Made by a program: the position numbers and the translations under genes. 64,000 nt of DNA, taken from the NCBI RefSeq assembly GCF_002858925.1, contig NZ_PJRS01000010.1:124001-188000 (forward strand), given 5' to 3'. The notes beneath the pieces were generated by a model. It worked only from the letters and a program-made list of their open reading frames with translations. It made no database searches and had not been told where the DNA came from. This document shows, piece after piece, positions 56,523-64,000 of this stretch; position 1 is the first letter of the stretch; each line of letters begins with the position of its first letter. This stretch comes from Caulobacter zeae. GTDB lineage: Bacteria > Pseudomonadota > Alphaproteobacteria > Caulobacterales > Caulobacteraceae.

Positions 56523-57647
56523 ATGTCCGCCCTGTTCACGCCCTTCCGCCTGAAGGACGCCACCCTACGCAACCGCATCGCCATCCCGCCGATGTGCCAG
56601 TACAGCGCCGAGGACGGCGTCACGACCGACTGGCACCTGCCGCACTATGCCGGCCTGGCGCGCGGCGGCGCGGGCCTGGTGATCGTCGAGGCCACGGCCG
56701 TCTCGCCCGAAGGTCGCATCAGCCCCGGCTGCACCGGCATCTGGACCGACGAGCAGGCCGAGGGCCTGGCCAAGATCGCCGCGGCTATCAAGGCGGCCGG
56801 CGCCGTCCCCGGCATCCAGATCGCCCACGCCGGCCGCAAGGCCAGCGCCAACCGTCCGTGGGAGGGCGACGACCACATCGCCGAAAGCGACCCGCGCGGC
56901 TGGCAGACCATCGCCCCCTCGGCGATCGCTTATGGGCAGGGCCTGCCCAAGGTCCCGCGCGAGATGACCCTGGCCGACATCGAGCGGGTCAAGGCCGACT
57001 TCGCCGCCGCGACCCGCCGCGCCCGCGAGGCCGGCTTCGAGTGGCTGGAGCTGCACTTCGCCCACGGCTACCTGGCCCAGAGCTTCTTCTCGCACCACTC
57101 CAACCATCGCACCGACCAGTACGGCGGCGACGCTCTGGCTCGCGGCCGGTTCATGGAAGAGACCCTGGCGGCCGTCCGGGCCGAATGGCCCGAGAACCTG
57201 CCCCTGACCGCCCGCTTCGGCGTGCTGGAATATGACGGCCACGACGAGCAGACCCTGGCCGAGTCGATCGACCTGACCCGCCGCATGAAGGCCGGCGGCC
57301 TGGACCTGCTGAACGTCAGCGTCGGCTTCACGATCCCCAACACCAGCATCCCGTGGGGCACGCCGTTCCTGGGTCCCATCGCCAAGCGCGTGCGCGAGGA
57401 AGCCGGCCTGCCGGTCGCCTCGTCCTGGGGCCTGGACGCGCCGAAGCTGGCCGAAAGCCTGGTCGCCAGCGAGCAGATGGACCTGGTGATGATCGGCCGC
57501 GCGCATCTCGCCAACCCGCATTACGCCTACGAACTGGCCCAGGAACTGGGCGTCGAACGCCCGACCTGGGCGACCCTGCCGGCGCCCTACGCCCACTGGC
57601 TGGACAAGTACCGTCCGGCCACGGAACTGGCGGCGGCCGCCGAATAA
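56523..57647 (+). CDS. Old yellow enzyme family NADH:flavin oxidoreductase (YqjM-like)
   Basis: 374 residues. FMN-dependent TIM-barrel ene-reductase: RIAIPPMCQYSAEDGVTTDW, GLVIVEATAVSPEGRISPG, IQIAHAGRKASANRPWEGDD, and FAHGYLAQSFFSHHSNHRTD QYGG (HxxH and Tyr of the active site), ending DLVMIGRAHLANPHYAYELA. The short CQYSAEDG pattern fits the thermophilic-like/YqjM subgroup. It reduces activated C=C bonds of unsaturated carbonyl compounds; the physiological substrate is unknown. ATG 56523 is placed by the family start, an earlier open frame being incidental. Confidence 0.93.
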   Translation: MSALFTPFRLKDATLRNRIAIPPMCQYSAEDGVTTDWHLPHYAGLARGGAGLVIVEATAVSPEGRISPGCTGIWTDEQAEGLAKIAAAIKAAGAVPGIQIAHAGRKASANRPWEGDDHIAESDPRGWQTIAPSAIAYGQGLPKVPREMTLADIERVKADFAAATRRAREAGFEWLELHFAHGYLAQSFFSHHSNHRTDQYGGDALARGRFMEETLAAVRAEWPENLPLTARFGVLEYDGHDEQTLAESIDLTRRMKAGGLDLLNVSVGFTIPNTSIPWGTPFLGPIAKRVREEAGLPVASSWGLDAPKLAESLVASEQMDLVMIGRAHLANPHYAYELAQELGVERPTWATLPAPYAHWLDKYRPATELAAAAE

Positions 57648-57649
57648 TC

Positions 57650-57725
57650 ACCTTCTCCCATAGGGAGAAGGAGGGACCCGCGCCGCAAGGCGTGGGCCCC
57701 TCCCTCCCCCCTCCGGGAGAGGGGC
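57650..57725. repeat. Short extragenic inverted repeats in a convergent gap
   Basis: CCTTCTCCCATAGGGAGAAGG and, after a CGCGCCGCAAGGCGTGGG box, CCCTCCCCCCTCCGGGAGAGGGG. It lies between convergent oxidoreductase and Lrp-like genes and may terminate both. Confidence 0.65.
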
Positions 57726-57726
57726 G

Positions 57727-58185
57727 TTACAGCGGCACCGCGTAGGTCTGCTTCACGGTCTGGGCGGGGATGTCGGTCTTGACGTTCAGCACGCCCCGGA
57801 TGCGGCTGAGGTGATCGGCCTGGAAGCGGCGATAGGCGGCGATGTCGGCGGCGACCACGCGCAGCAGCATGTCGCAATCGCCGAGCATGACGTAGCACTC
57901 GACCACTTCGGGCATCTTGTTGATCTCGGCCACGAAGTGGTCGACGGCGTCCTCGTGCTGCGAGTTCAGCCAGATGCGGGTGAAGAAGGTCTGGCCCCGG
58001 CCGACCTTGGCCGCGTCGACCACCGCCACGTAGCGGGCGATGACCCCCGTCTCCTCCAGGATCCGCACCCGGCGCAGGCACGGCGAGGGCGACAGGCCCA
58101 CGCGCTTGGCCAGTTCGGCGTTCTGGATGCGGCCGTCCTTTTGCAGTTCGCGCAGGACGCGGCGGTCGATGTCGTCGAGCTTCAT
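57727..58185 (-). CDS. Lrp/AsnC-family transcription regulator
   Basis: 152 residues. The N-terminal winged HTH (LDDIDRRVLRELQKDGRIQN, ELAKRVGLSPSPCLRRVRIL) is followed by the RAM ligand domain (AEINKMPEVVECYVMLGDCD, MLLRVVAADIAAYRRF). MKLDDIDRRV at 58185 is the conserved start; a longer frame runs upstream. It is divergent from azlCD with 140 bp between the starts and is probably their amino-acid-responsive regulator. Confidence 0.93.
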   Translation of the reverse strand: MKLDDIDRRVLRELQKDGRIQNAELAKRVGLSPSPCLRRVRILEETGVIARYVAVVDAAKVGRGQTFFTRIWLNSQHEDAVDHFVAEINKMPEVVECYVMLGDCDMLLRVVAADIAAYRRFQADHLSRIRGVLNVKTDIPAQTVKQTYAVPL

Positions 58186-58325
58186 GGAATCGAGAACCAA
58201 GATCTGGCGATCAGCTTCGCTTGAATGCCAATCATCGATCATATGGGAGCATGGTCGCAACCCGATTGCGCGAGGTTTGCGCTAGGCTGCCAATCCTCCT
58301 CGCAACCGCTCCTCCTCGGTCGCCC

Positions 58326-59075
58326 ATGACAATCGAAACCTGCGCTCCCGCCGCCGTGCCTGGCGACGGGCCCTCCGAACTGCGTTCCGAATTCATGCGA
58401 GGCCTCGTCGCCTCGCTGCCGGTCACCGCCGGCTTCGTGCCGTTCGCCCTGGTGCTGGGCGCCCAGGCCGGCCAGAAGGGGCTGTCGGCGCTGGAGACCC
58501 CGCTGATGACGGGCCTCAACTTCGCCGGCGGGTCGGAGTTCGCGGCCATCGGCCTGTGGACCTCGCCGCCGCACCTGGCCCTGATCACCGCCGTGACCCT
58601 GATGGTCAACAGCCGCCACCTCTTGATGGGCGCGGCCCTGGTGCCCTTCCTCAAGACCCTGCCCAAGCGGCGGGTGCTGCCGGCCCTGTTCCTGATGTGC
58701 GACGAGAGCTGGGCCATGGCCCTGGCCGACGCCCGCGCGGGCGGAACCTTCAGCCTGGCGCACTACCTGGGCGTGGCCCTGCCCATGTGGCTGGCCTGGA
58801 TCGCCTTCACGACCCTGGGCGCGCTGGTGGGGCCGGTGCTGGGCGATGTCGAGACCCTGGGCTTCGACATGGCCTTCCCGGCCATCTTCCTCGTCCTGCT
58901 GCGCGGCATGTGGAGCGGCTTCCGCGCCGCGCGTCCCTGGCTGGTCAGCTTGGCCGTCGCCGCGACCGGCCACCTGCTGGCGCCGGGGGCCTGGACAGTG
59001 GCGGCCGGCGCGATCGCGGGCCTGGCCACGGCCTGGCTGTGGGCCGGCTCCGCGCGGAAGGGAGAAACCGCATGA
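58326..59075 (+). CDS. azlC: AzlC-family branched-chain amino acid exporter, large subunit
   Basis: 249 residues, about eight membrane segments. The AzlC pattern is FMRGLVASLPVTAGFVPFAL, MTGLNFAGGSEFAAIGLWTS, VTLMVNSRHLLMGAALVPFL and CDESWAMALAD. With AzlD it exports branched-chain or related amino acids and analogues. MTIETCAPAA at 58326 fits the family better than a longer upstream start. Its TGA overlaps the azlD ATG by four bases. Confidence 0.9.
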   Translation: MTIETCAPAAVPGDGPSELRSEFMRGLVASLPVTAGFVPFALVLGAQAGQKGLSALETPLMTGLNFAGGSEFAAIGLWTSPPHLALITAVTLMVNSRHLLMGAALVPFLKTLPKRRVLPALFLMCDESWAMALADARAGGTFSLAHYLGVALPMWLAWIAFTTLGALVGPVLGDVETLGFDMAFPAIFLVLLRGMWSGFRAARPWLVSLAVAATGHLLAPGAWTVAAGAIAGLATAWLWAGSARKGETA

Positions 59076-59371
59076 TCTCGCTGCCCGTCCTGGCCACCAT
59101 CCTGGCCATGGCCGCCGTCACCTACCTGACCCGCATCGGCGGCTACCTGGTGCTGAGGAACCGCACGCTGGGCCCGCGCGCCACGGCGGTGATGGAGGCC
59201 GCCCCCGGCTGCGTGCTGATCGCGGTGATCGCCCCCCACTTCGCCTCGCCGCGCCCGGCCGACCTCGCCGCGCTGGCGATCACCTTCCTGGCGGCCCTGC
59301 GCCTGCCGATGCTGGCCGTGGTGCCGATCGGCATCGTCGCGGCGGCCGGCCTGCGGTGGCTGCTGGGCTAG
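59072..59371 (+). CDS. azlD: AzlD-family branched-chain amino acid exporter, small subunit
   Basis: 99 residues with three to four helices (LPVLATILAMAAVTYLTRIG, PGCVLIAVIAPHFASP, LAALAITFLAALRLPMLAVV). RIGGYLVLRNR and the APGCVLIAV box match AzlD. It overlaps azlC by ATGA, so the two subunits are translationally coupled. Confidence 0.9.
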   Translation: MISLPVLATILAMAAVTYLTRIGGYLVLRNRTLGPRATAVMEAAPGCVLIAVIAPHFASPRPADLAALAITFLAALRLPMLAVVPIGIVAAAGLRWLLG

Positions 59372-59378
59372 GGCTGGA

Positions 59379-59702
59379 TCAGGCGTCCAACCGCCAGGCC
59401 GCCTCGAACACCGAGGCCTCCACGGGGGTCAGCGACAGGCGATCCTCGCCCTCGACCACGTCTTCGTCGTCGAGCAGGGCCTCGACCGAGTCGTGGAAGT
59501 CGTCTTCCGACAGGCTGGCCTCGCCAGGCAGTTCGTGCTCGCGGCCGACATAGTTGGCGACGGCGTCGCGCTCGCGGCTGCCGTCACGGAAAACGTCGAT
59601 CAGGCGCAGCACCCGACCCTCGTCGTCGACCTCGTAGAAGATCGACACGGGCTCTTCGGCGCTCTCGTGGGCCCAGTCGCAGCGGAAATAGGAAAGGCTC
59701 AT
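59379..59702 (-). CDS. Small acidic protein of unknown function
   Basis: 107 residues: MSLSYFRCDWAHESAEEPVS, IFYEVDDEGRVLRLIDVFRD and ANYVGREHELPGEASLSEDDF. The YEVDDEGRVLR segment resembles the DUF6881 type. The protein is strongly acidic. It stops seven bases after azlD on the opposite strand. No function is inferred. Confidence 0.72.
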   Translation of the reverse strand: MSLSYFRCDWAHESAEEPVSIFYEVDDEGRVLRLIDVFRDGSRERDAVANYVGREHELPGEASLSEDDFHDSVEALLDDEDVVEGEDRLSLTPVEASVFEAAWRLDA

Positions 59703-59771
59703 GGGCGCCCCTTTCCCCGAACTAGGGCCGCGAGGCAAGCGCCGACCTTGCCAGTCGGCGCCTGCACGGCC

Positions 59772-60329
59772 ATGTCTTTGACCATGACCACGCCCGCCGA
59801 AGACCTGCTCGACCGCGCGGCCGCCGCCGCGCTTTCCCTTGCCGCCGACCGTCCCTGGCCGCAGATCGCCCTGCGCGACATCGCCGTCGCGGCCGGTGCG
59901 CCGTTCGCCGAGCTCTATGTGAAGGCCGACAGCAAGGCCAAGGTGCTGGCCCACCTGTCCCTGCGTTTCGATCAGGCGGCGCTGAACGCCGACGCCGGCG
60001 AGGGCGCGGCCGCCCACGACCGCCTGTTCGACGCCGCCATGGCCCGGGTCGAGGCCATGGAGCCGCACCGCCACGCCCTGATCGCCATTTCCAAGTCGGA
60101 AGGCCTGCCCCGCGCCGCCGTGCGCTTTCCCAAGACCGCCCGGGCGATCCTCGAGGCGGCCGGGATCGAGGCCACGCCCGTGCGGCTGGCGGCCATGACC
60201 GCCGTCTGGGCCCGCACCCTGCAGGTCTGGCGCGACGACGAGGGCGCGCTGAACCGCACCATGGCCGAGCTCGACAAGCGCCTGAAGCAGATGGCCGAGC
60301 AACTGGCCAAGGTCGGCGCGGGATTCTGA
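59772..60329 (+). CDS. TetR-like regulator
   Basis: 185 residues. The N-terminal region MTTPAEDLLDRAAAAALSLA, ALRDIAVAAGAPFAELYVKA and DSKAKVLAHLSLRF has TetR helix-turn-helix spacing, although the recognition helix is atypical (AGAPFAELYVKADS). The C-terminal half is all-helical. COQ9/TetR-like families share this layout. ATG 59772 (or 59784) both keep the HTH. It is divergent from the acidic protein and may control a nearby gene. Confidence 0.7.
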   Translation: MSLTMTTPAEDLLDRAAAAALSLAADRPWPQIALRDIAVAAGAPFAELYVKADSKAKVLAHLSLRFDQAALNADAGEGAAAHDRLFDAAMARVEAMEPHRHALIAISKSEGLPRAAVRFPKTARAILEAAGIEATPVRLAAMTAVWARTLQVWRDDEGALNRTMAELDKRLKQMAEQLAKVGAGF

Positions 60330-60402
60330 AGCCAGGTTGCAGGCCCAGGCCGTTACGGCCGATAGTGGCGCCGTAACTACCGTCGGGGGACGAAAGCCGC
60401 AC

Positions 60403-60783
60403 ATGACCTGGAAGACCACGCTGGCCTACGCCGCCGCGATCGCCGCCCTTGGCGCCGCGCATTCGGCCGCCGCCGAGGAGACCCGCGACTTCGTCACACG
60501 TCCGGTGTGGGCGCGCACGCCGTCGGTCAACGACATGCACAACCACTACCCGGTGCGCGCGGGAACCAAGGGCGGCAAGGCCGTGCTCGAATGCCAGATC
60601 GACGCCGCCGGCGCCTTCTCCGGCTGCACCGTGACCAGCGAGGCCCCGACCGATGTCGACCTCGGCGCGGCCGCCCTCAAGCTGTCGCGCCTGTTCCGGA
60701 TGAAGCCTAAGGACGCCGAGGGCAAGCCGGTCGACGGCCGCTGGTTGACCCTGCCGATCGAATGGAAGCCGGGCCGCTGGTGA
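60403..60783 (+). CDS. Exported TonB C-terminal-domain protein
   Basis: 126 residues. A signal peptide TWKTTLAYAAAIAALGAAHS ending AAAEE precedes a TonB-like energy-transducer fold: AVLECQIDAAGAFSGCTVTS and LKLSRLFRMKPKDAEGKPVD. The paired cysteines (C in LECQID and SGCTV) may form a disulfide. There is no membrane anchor, so it is not an energy transducer by itself. Function is unknown. Confidence 0.78.
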   Translation: MTWKTTLAYAAAIAALGAAHSAAAEETRDFVTRPVWARTPSVNDMHNHYPVRAGTKGGKAVLECQIDAAGAFSGCTVTSEAPTDVDLGAAALKLSRLFRMKPKDAEGKPVDGRWLTLPIEWKPGRW

Positions 60784-60793
60784 CCTCGAAGGC

Positions 60794-60843
60794 GTAGCGC
60801 AACACGCTACACAGACCTTGTCAAATGTAGCGCAACGCGCTAC
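60794..60843. promoter_or_regulatory. Double palindromic operator of the higBA promoter
   Basis: GTAGCGCAACACGCTAC at 60794-60810 and GTAGCGCAACGCGCTAC at 60827-60843 are near-identical 17-bp palindromes with 33-bp centre spacing, about three helical turns. CTTGTCAAAT, a possible -35 region, lies between. The higB ATG is 27 bases after the second. Binding by HigA is the expected autoregulation. Confidence 0.75.
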
Positions 60844-60869
60844 AGTCAATCCTCGAATGATCACCGCCG

Positions 60870-61151
60870 ATGATCCAGAGCTGGAAGAGCGACGCCGCCT
60901 TGGCCGTTTTCCTCGGGGGCTCGCCCAAGGGTTTCCCCGCCGACCTCGTGAAGCGGACCCGCCGGCTGCTGGCTCAGTTGAACGCGGTCACCGAGGTTAC
61001 GCAGATGCGCATCCCGCCGGGCAATCGCTTGCATGCGCTGGAAGGCGATCGGGCGGGCGAATGGTCTGCCAGCGTCAACGACCAGTTCCGCATCACGTTC
61101 CGGTGGGACGCGGAAGGACCGGAGGACGTCAGGTTTGGCGACTATCACTGA
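60870..61151 (+). CDS. higB: HigB-family mRNA interferase toxin (RelE superfamily)
   Basis: 93 residues. The HigB pattern is LAVFLGGSPKGFPADLVKRT, RRLLAQLNAVTEVTQMRIPP and GNRLHALEGDRAGEWSASVN DQFRITFRW, with DVRFGDYH at the end. It should cleave ribosome-bound mRNA. The toxin gene precedes the antitoxin gene, the hallmark of HigBA. ATG 60870 is the only good start. Confidence 0.9.
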   Translation: MIQSWKSDAALAVFLGGSPKGFPADLVKRTRRLLAQLNAVTEVTQMRIPPGNRLHALEGDRAGEWSASVNDQFRITFRWDAEGPEDVRFGDYH

Positions 61152-61163
61152 GGATCCGCAACG

Positions 61164-61484
61164 ATGAACGCCACCTTCCTGGGTCTCGATTTCGTCAGTC
61201 CCCTGCCGCATCCGGGCGAGATCCTGCGCGAGGACTTCATGACGCCGATGGGCCTGACCGCCGGGGCGCTGTCCAAGGCCATGGGCTTGAAGGACCGCAC
61301 GCGGATCGAACGCCTGACCCGTGAAGCTCAGCCCATCACTCCCGACACCGCCCTGCGGCTGGAGCGGGTGTTCGGCATGAACGCGCAGTTCTGGATGAAC
61401 CTCCAGGCCCAGCACGACCTTTCGAAAGCCGTGATCGAGCGCCGAGCCGACCTGGAGGCGATCGAGCCTCTGGTCGCCGCCTGA
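61164..61484 (+). CDS. higA: HigA-family antitoxin (XRE type)
   Basis: 106 residues. The opening PLPHPGEILREDFMTPMGLT, then GALSKAMGLKDRTRIERLTR and ITPDTALRLERVFGMNAQFW MNLQAQHDL, is the HigA HTH layout. It neutralises HigB and represses the operon through the palindromes upstream. It begins 12 bp after higB. Confidence 0.92.
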   Translation: MNATFLGLDFVSPLPHPGEILREDFMTPMGLTAGALSKAMGLKDRTRIERLTREAQPITPDTALRLERVFGMNAQFWMNLQAQHDLSKAVIERRADLEAIEPLVAA

Positions 61485-61508
61485 CTGATTGCGAGACAGA
61501 GACCCGCC

Positions 61509-61772
61509 ATGCGCTCCGAGCACCTATGGCTTGTCCCGTGCCTCGTCGCCTGCGGGATAGGCATGTTCGCCGGACGCGCACCCTGGCTCCTGCGGTGGGC
61601 CATGCTTTCAGGCGGCCTTCTGGGGCCACTGCTCGTCACGGACGCTTCGATCAACGCGTTTCACGTCGCGGCTTGCGTCGGCGGGGCAGGCCTGTTCCTG
61701 GCCTGCTCGCACGTTCTGAACCGCCTGATCACCTCGGCGGATCGAACATCCAGGACGCCTCGCGTTCGCTAG
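61509..61772 (+). CDS. Small membrane protein of unknown function
   Basis: 87 residues with about three hydrophobic segments (LVPCLVACGIGMFAGRAP, WLLRWAMLSGGLLGPLLVTD, HVAACVGGAGLFLACSHVL) and a basic tail (NRLITSADRTSRTPRVR). No family is recognised. It follows higA by 24 bases on the same strand and ends directly against the convergent peptidoglycan-binding gene. Confidence 0.6.
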   Translation: MRSEHLWLVPCLVACGIGMFAGRAPWLLRWAMLSGGLLGPLLVTDASINAFHVAACVGGAGLFLACSHVLNRLITSADRTSRTPRVR

Positions 61773-62501
61773 TCAGGCCTCGTTCCACGACAGGCCGGCC
61801 GTGCGCGTCACCCTGATCGCACGCGGAACCGGCGGCGGCACGGTGGCGGGCCAGCGGGCGCCGAGGAAGCGGTCCTTCCCCAGCCAGGCCAGGGAGACGC
61901 TGTCGGACTGGTTGCCGCCTAGGATGCGGTAGGCGCCGGCCTCGTCCTCGCCGGCGTAGAAGCCGACATGGCCCTTGCCGCCGCCCCGGCTCTCTCGCCA
62001 GAACACCATCACCGCGCCGGGCGTCGGGGCGATCGGGATGCCGAACCGCTCCCAGGCCCTGGCCGTCAGCAGGTTCGAGGGCGTGGCCTCGCGATCCAGC
62101 GTGCTGCTGACGCAGTGGCCGACGAAGAGGCCGCACCATGGGATGTCGTCGCCGGTATAGATGTTCTTGAGGCCCTGCTCGGAGGCCCAGTCGAGGATTT
62201 CGGGATTGTCGCCCTTGCCGGGCTTCTCGCGCGTGCCGATCAGGCGCCGCGCCTCTTGGAACCAGACCAGGCTGGGGTCGTCGAAGCCGGTCAGGGACGA
62301 GGGCGTCGGCGCGGCGGCGGCCGGCGCGCCCTGGAACAGCGCCGCCAGGGTCAGCGGCCCGACCACGCCGTCGGGCTCCAGCCCGTGCCGCCCCTGGAAC
62401 CGGCGGACGGCGGCGATGGTCTGGCGACCCCAGATCCCGTCGATCGGCCCCGGCGTGTAGCCGCGTGCGGCCAGTTGCTGCTGGATGTCCTTGATCTTCA
62501 T
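61773..62501 (-). CDS. Peptidoglycan-binding and CHAP-like (TIGR02594) protein
   Basis: 242 residues. An N-terminal PG-binding repeat (DIQQQLAARGYTPGPIDGIW, GRQTIAAVRRFQGRHGLEPD) is joined to an NlpC/P60-CHAP-like module: WASEQGLKNIYTGDDIPWCG with the nucleophile-type cysteine, LFVGHCVSS, and PGAVMVFWRESRGGGKGHVG with the histidine. The fold cleaves or binds wall peptides. No signal peptide is visible. Similar proteins occur in phages, but no phage genes adjoin it. Confidence 0.88.
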   Translation of the reverse strand: MKIKDIQQQLAARGYTPGPIDGIWGRQTIAAVRRFQGRHGLEPDGVVGPLTLAALFQGAPAAAAPTPSSLTGFDDPSLVWFQEARRLIGTREKPGKGDNPEILDWASEQGLKNIYTGDDIPWCGLFVGHCVSSTLDREATPSNLLTARAWERFGIPIAPTPGAVMVFWRESRGGGKGHVGFYAGEDEAGAYRILGGNQSDSVSLAWLGKDRFLGARWPATVPPPVPRAIRVTRTAGLSWNEA

Positions 62502-62615
62502 GGCGCGGCCCCTCTGCGTGGCGCGAATGCGGGAAAGGCGAACATGGCAGATAGTCAACCAAAAGATGCATTCAAGGTCATTGCGCGCAACGCGAAATAG
62601 CGGGAGCCTCGCGCC

Positions 62616-63329
62616 ATGCCGCACACCGCCCTTCCGTTCCTCGTCGCCCTGGGCCTGGCCGCCCCGGCCCTCGCCCAGTCGCCATCGCCCGACACCCCGG
62701 CCAACCTGGCGGCCGCCCGCGCGCTGCTGCCGGCCGACGCCGCCCCGACCGCGCACCGGTTCACCCCCGACCACATGCTGGCGGTGATGGGTCGCTTCGA
62801 GTTCGGCGACGCCCCAGCGTCCGTCGCGCCCGGCGTCTGCACCCGCCGCATCCACGAGGTCGGCCTGCGCTATCGCCAGCACCCCGGCGGCGGGGATCCG
62901 ACGATCGCGCCCGATCCCGACAAGGTCCGCGTCAGAGAGACCCTGGCCGCCGGCGCCGCCTGCCGGGGCGAGAGTCTGGAGGGGTTCGCCACGGTCTCGG
63001 GCGCCACGCGCGAGGAGGCCGCGCAGCTCCTGGCCTGGCTGGTCGACCAGCAGGCCCTGGGCCAGCGCGCCGAGGCCAGCCTGGCCTGCGACACGATCAG
63101 CGGCCCGCCCGCCTGCCCGGAAGGCGAGACGGCCGCCTTCGCCGCCCTGCCGCTGCCCGGCCTCTATCACCTGCGCAAGGACAAGGACGGCCGCTGGAGC
63201 CTGTGGATCAGCCGCCATCCGCGGCCGCTCGGCGACAGCGTTCACCTGATGTACGACGTGTCGGTCGAGCGCGCGCCGGAGGCCCGGCCCAGGATCCTGA
63301 TCCAGGGCCGCATCCCCGCGCCGTTCTAG
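62616..63329 (+). CDS. Exported protein of unknown function
   Basis: 237 residues with a signal peptide (MPHTALPFLVALGLAAPALA, then QSP). The middle has CTRRIHEVGLRYRQHPGGGD and several cysteines that could pair (VCTRR, AACRG, SLACDT, PACPEG). No family is recognised. It overlaps the convergent kinase gene by four bases at the stops. Confidence 0.72.
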   Translation: MPHTALPFLVALGLAAPALAQSPSPDTPANLAAARALLPADAAPTAHRFTPDHMLAVMGRFEFGDAPASVAPGVCTRRIHEVGLRYRQHPGGGDPTIAPDPDKVRVRETLAAGAACRGESLEGFATVSGATREEAAQLLAWLVDQQALGQRAEASLACDTISGPPACPEGETAAFAALPLPGLYHLRKDKDGRWSLWISRHPRPLGDSVHLMYDVSVERAPEARPRILIQGRIPAPF

Positions 63330-64000
63330 CCCGGCAGCCTCATCACCGCCCGCAGGCCGCCCATCGGCGAGCGTTCCAGAACCAGATCGCCGCCCAGTCC
63401 TCGGGCCATGTCGCGGGCAAGCGCCAGGCCCAGCCCCACGCCCTTCTCGTTCTGGTTCCGCGACTCGTCGAGGCGGTTGAAGGGCTTGAAGGCGTCTTCG
63501 TAGCGATCCTCGGGAATGCCGGGGCCGTCGTCGTCGACGATGATGTTCACCCCGCCCGTCAGCCGCGCCTCCAGCGTCACGCGGACGGTGTCGCCATGGG
63601 CGGCGGCGTTCTCGACCAGGTTGGCCAGGGCCCGCTTGAAGGCGCTGGACCGCAGGTTGGCCACGAGGTCCTGTTCGAGCACGGTCTCGACCCGCGCCCC
63701 GCCCCGCTCGGCCGCCGCGCAGACGCCGGCGATCAGCGGGGCCAGTTCGATCTGCTGCAGCGCCTCGCCGCCCTCCCCGCGCGCGAAGGCCAGGTATTCG
63801 TCGATCATGTGCTCCATTTCGGAGAGATCGCGCTTGATGGCCTCGACCTGCGGACCGGGCTCGGAGAGGGCCATCTCCAGCTTCAGCCGGGTCAGCGGCG
63901 TGCGCAGGTCGTGGCTGACGCTGGCCAACAGGGCCGTACGCTGCTCGATGTGGCGCTGGATGCGGGCCTTCATGGCCAGGAACGCCTGGGCCGCCTGGCG
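63326..64000 (-). CDS. Sensor histidine kinase of EnvZ type, 5' end missing
   Basis: About 224 residues are visible; the gene runs past the window edge. The phosphoacceptor box is SVSHDLRTPLTRLKLEM, the N-box LVENAAAHGD, then DDDGPGIPEDRYEDAFKPFN and EKGVGLGLALARDMARGLGG. The upstream KARIQRHIEQRTALLA is the end of a HAMP or linker helix. It is an EnvZ/OsmZ-like class; the missing part should hold the membrane and sensor domains. Confidence 0.93.
   Translation of the reverse strand, partial: RQAAQAFLAMKARIQRHIEQRTALLASVSHDLRTPLTRLKLEMALSEPGPQVEAIKRDLSEMEHMIDEYLAFARGEGGEALQQIELAPLIAGVCAAAERGGARVETVLEQDLVANLRSSAFKRALANLVENAAAHGDTVRVTLEARLTGGVNIIVDDDGPGIPEDRYEDAFKPFNRLDESRNQNEKGVGLGLALARDMARGLGGDLVLERSPMGGLRAVMRLPG

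Noticed and set aside
61773..62501. Prophage remnant suggested by the lysin-like PG-binding protein
   Set aside because: No other phage genes, integrase or attachment site nearby; the flanks are ordinary chromosomal genes.

Overview
This window is chromosomal DNA of an alphaproteobacterium, very probably Caulobacter or a close relative. The evidence is the high GC content, dense pairs of GC-rich palindromic intergenic repeats, the hrcA-grpE, rph and dnaN...recF-gyrB blocks normally found near the Caulobacter origin, a carboxynorspermidine polyamine route, and NodT-type efflux genes. No rRNA, tRNA or CRISPR array was recognised.

Layout. 1-5954: RND efflux operon (periplasmic adaptor cut by the window edge, inner-membrane pump, outer-membrane lipoprotein). 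6149-9229: a flavin-reductase-like protein, then the two-gene carboxynorspermidine pathway. 9499-18429: a minus-strand replication block (dnaN, an S9 peptidase and small genes, recF, gyrB). 18653-22494: DUF2061 protein, grpE, hrcA, rph, a secreted protein and a RidA protein. 22651-24086: trxC and an XRE regulator/DUF2975 membrane pair. 24270-29381: rdgB, hemW, rsmI, a YraN protein, a SirB1-like protein and gshB.

29503-44244 is a comM (yifB) gene split in two by a 13,198-bp Tn7-like transposon at 30346-43543. The ends start TGTGA, the 5-bp target duplication is GCGGC, and removing the element plus one duplication copy restores the comM frame exactly. Read from the right end, the transposon carries tnsA, tnsB, a short tnsC (TniB-like) and a short tniQ/tnsD-like gene as an overlapping minus-strand operon. 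Convergent to these is a plus-strand gene whose architecture resembles TnsE, and next to it a large serine recombinase with three HNH-associated repeats in its C-terminal half. The left half carries a two-gene cargo: a 1011-residue Eco57I-like adenine methyltransferase translationally coupled to a small protein with a PD-(D/E)XK-type D...ExK motif, probably a restriction or phage-defence unit. A frameshifted HNH endonuclease relic lies beside it. The element is visibly less GC-rich than the flanks.

44413-64000: hybrid histidine kinase, AmpG-like permease, FAD amine oxidase-like protein, POT peptide transporter, DUF427 protein, PAP2 phosphatase, RcnB-like protein, cobS, DUF805 protein, an old-yellow-enzyme, a divergent Lrp/azlCD locus, a TetR-like regulator, a TonB-domain protein, a higBA toxin-antitoxin pair with a double operator, a peptidoglycan-binding protein, and the 3' part of a sensor kinase cut by the window edge.

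The comM::Tn7-like island is the strongest candidate for something undescribed. It combines a comM insertion, a TnsA/TnsB/TniB-type core, a putative divergent TnsE in an alphaproteobacterium, an unusual recombinase and a methylase-nuclease cargo.
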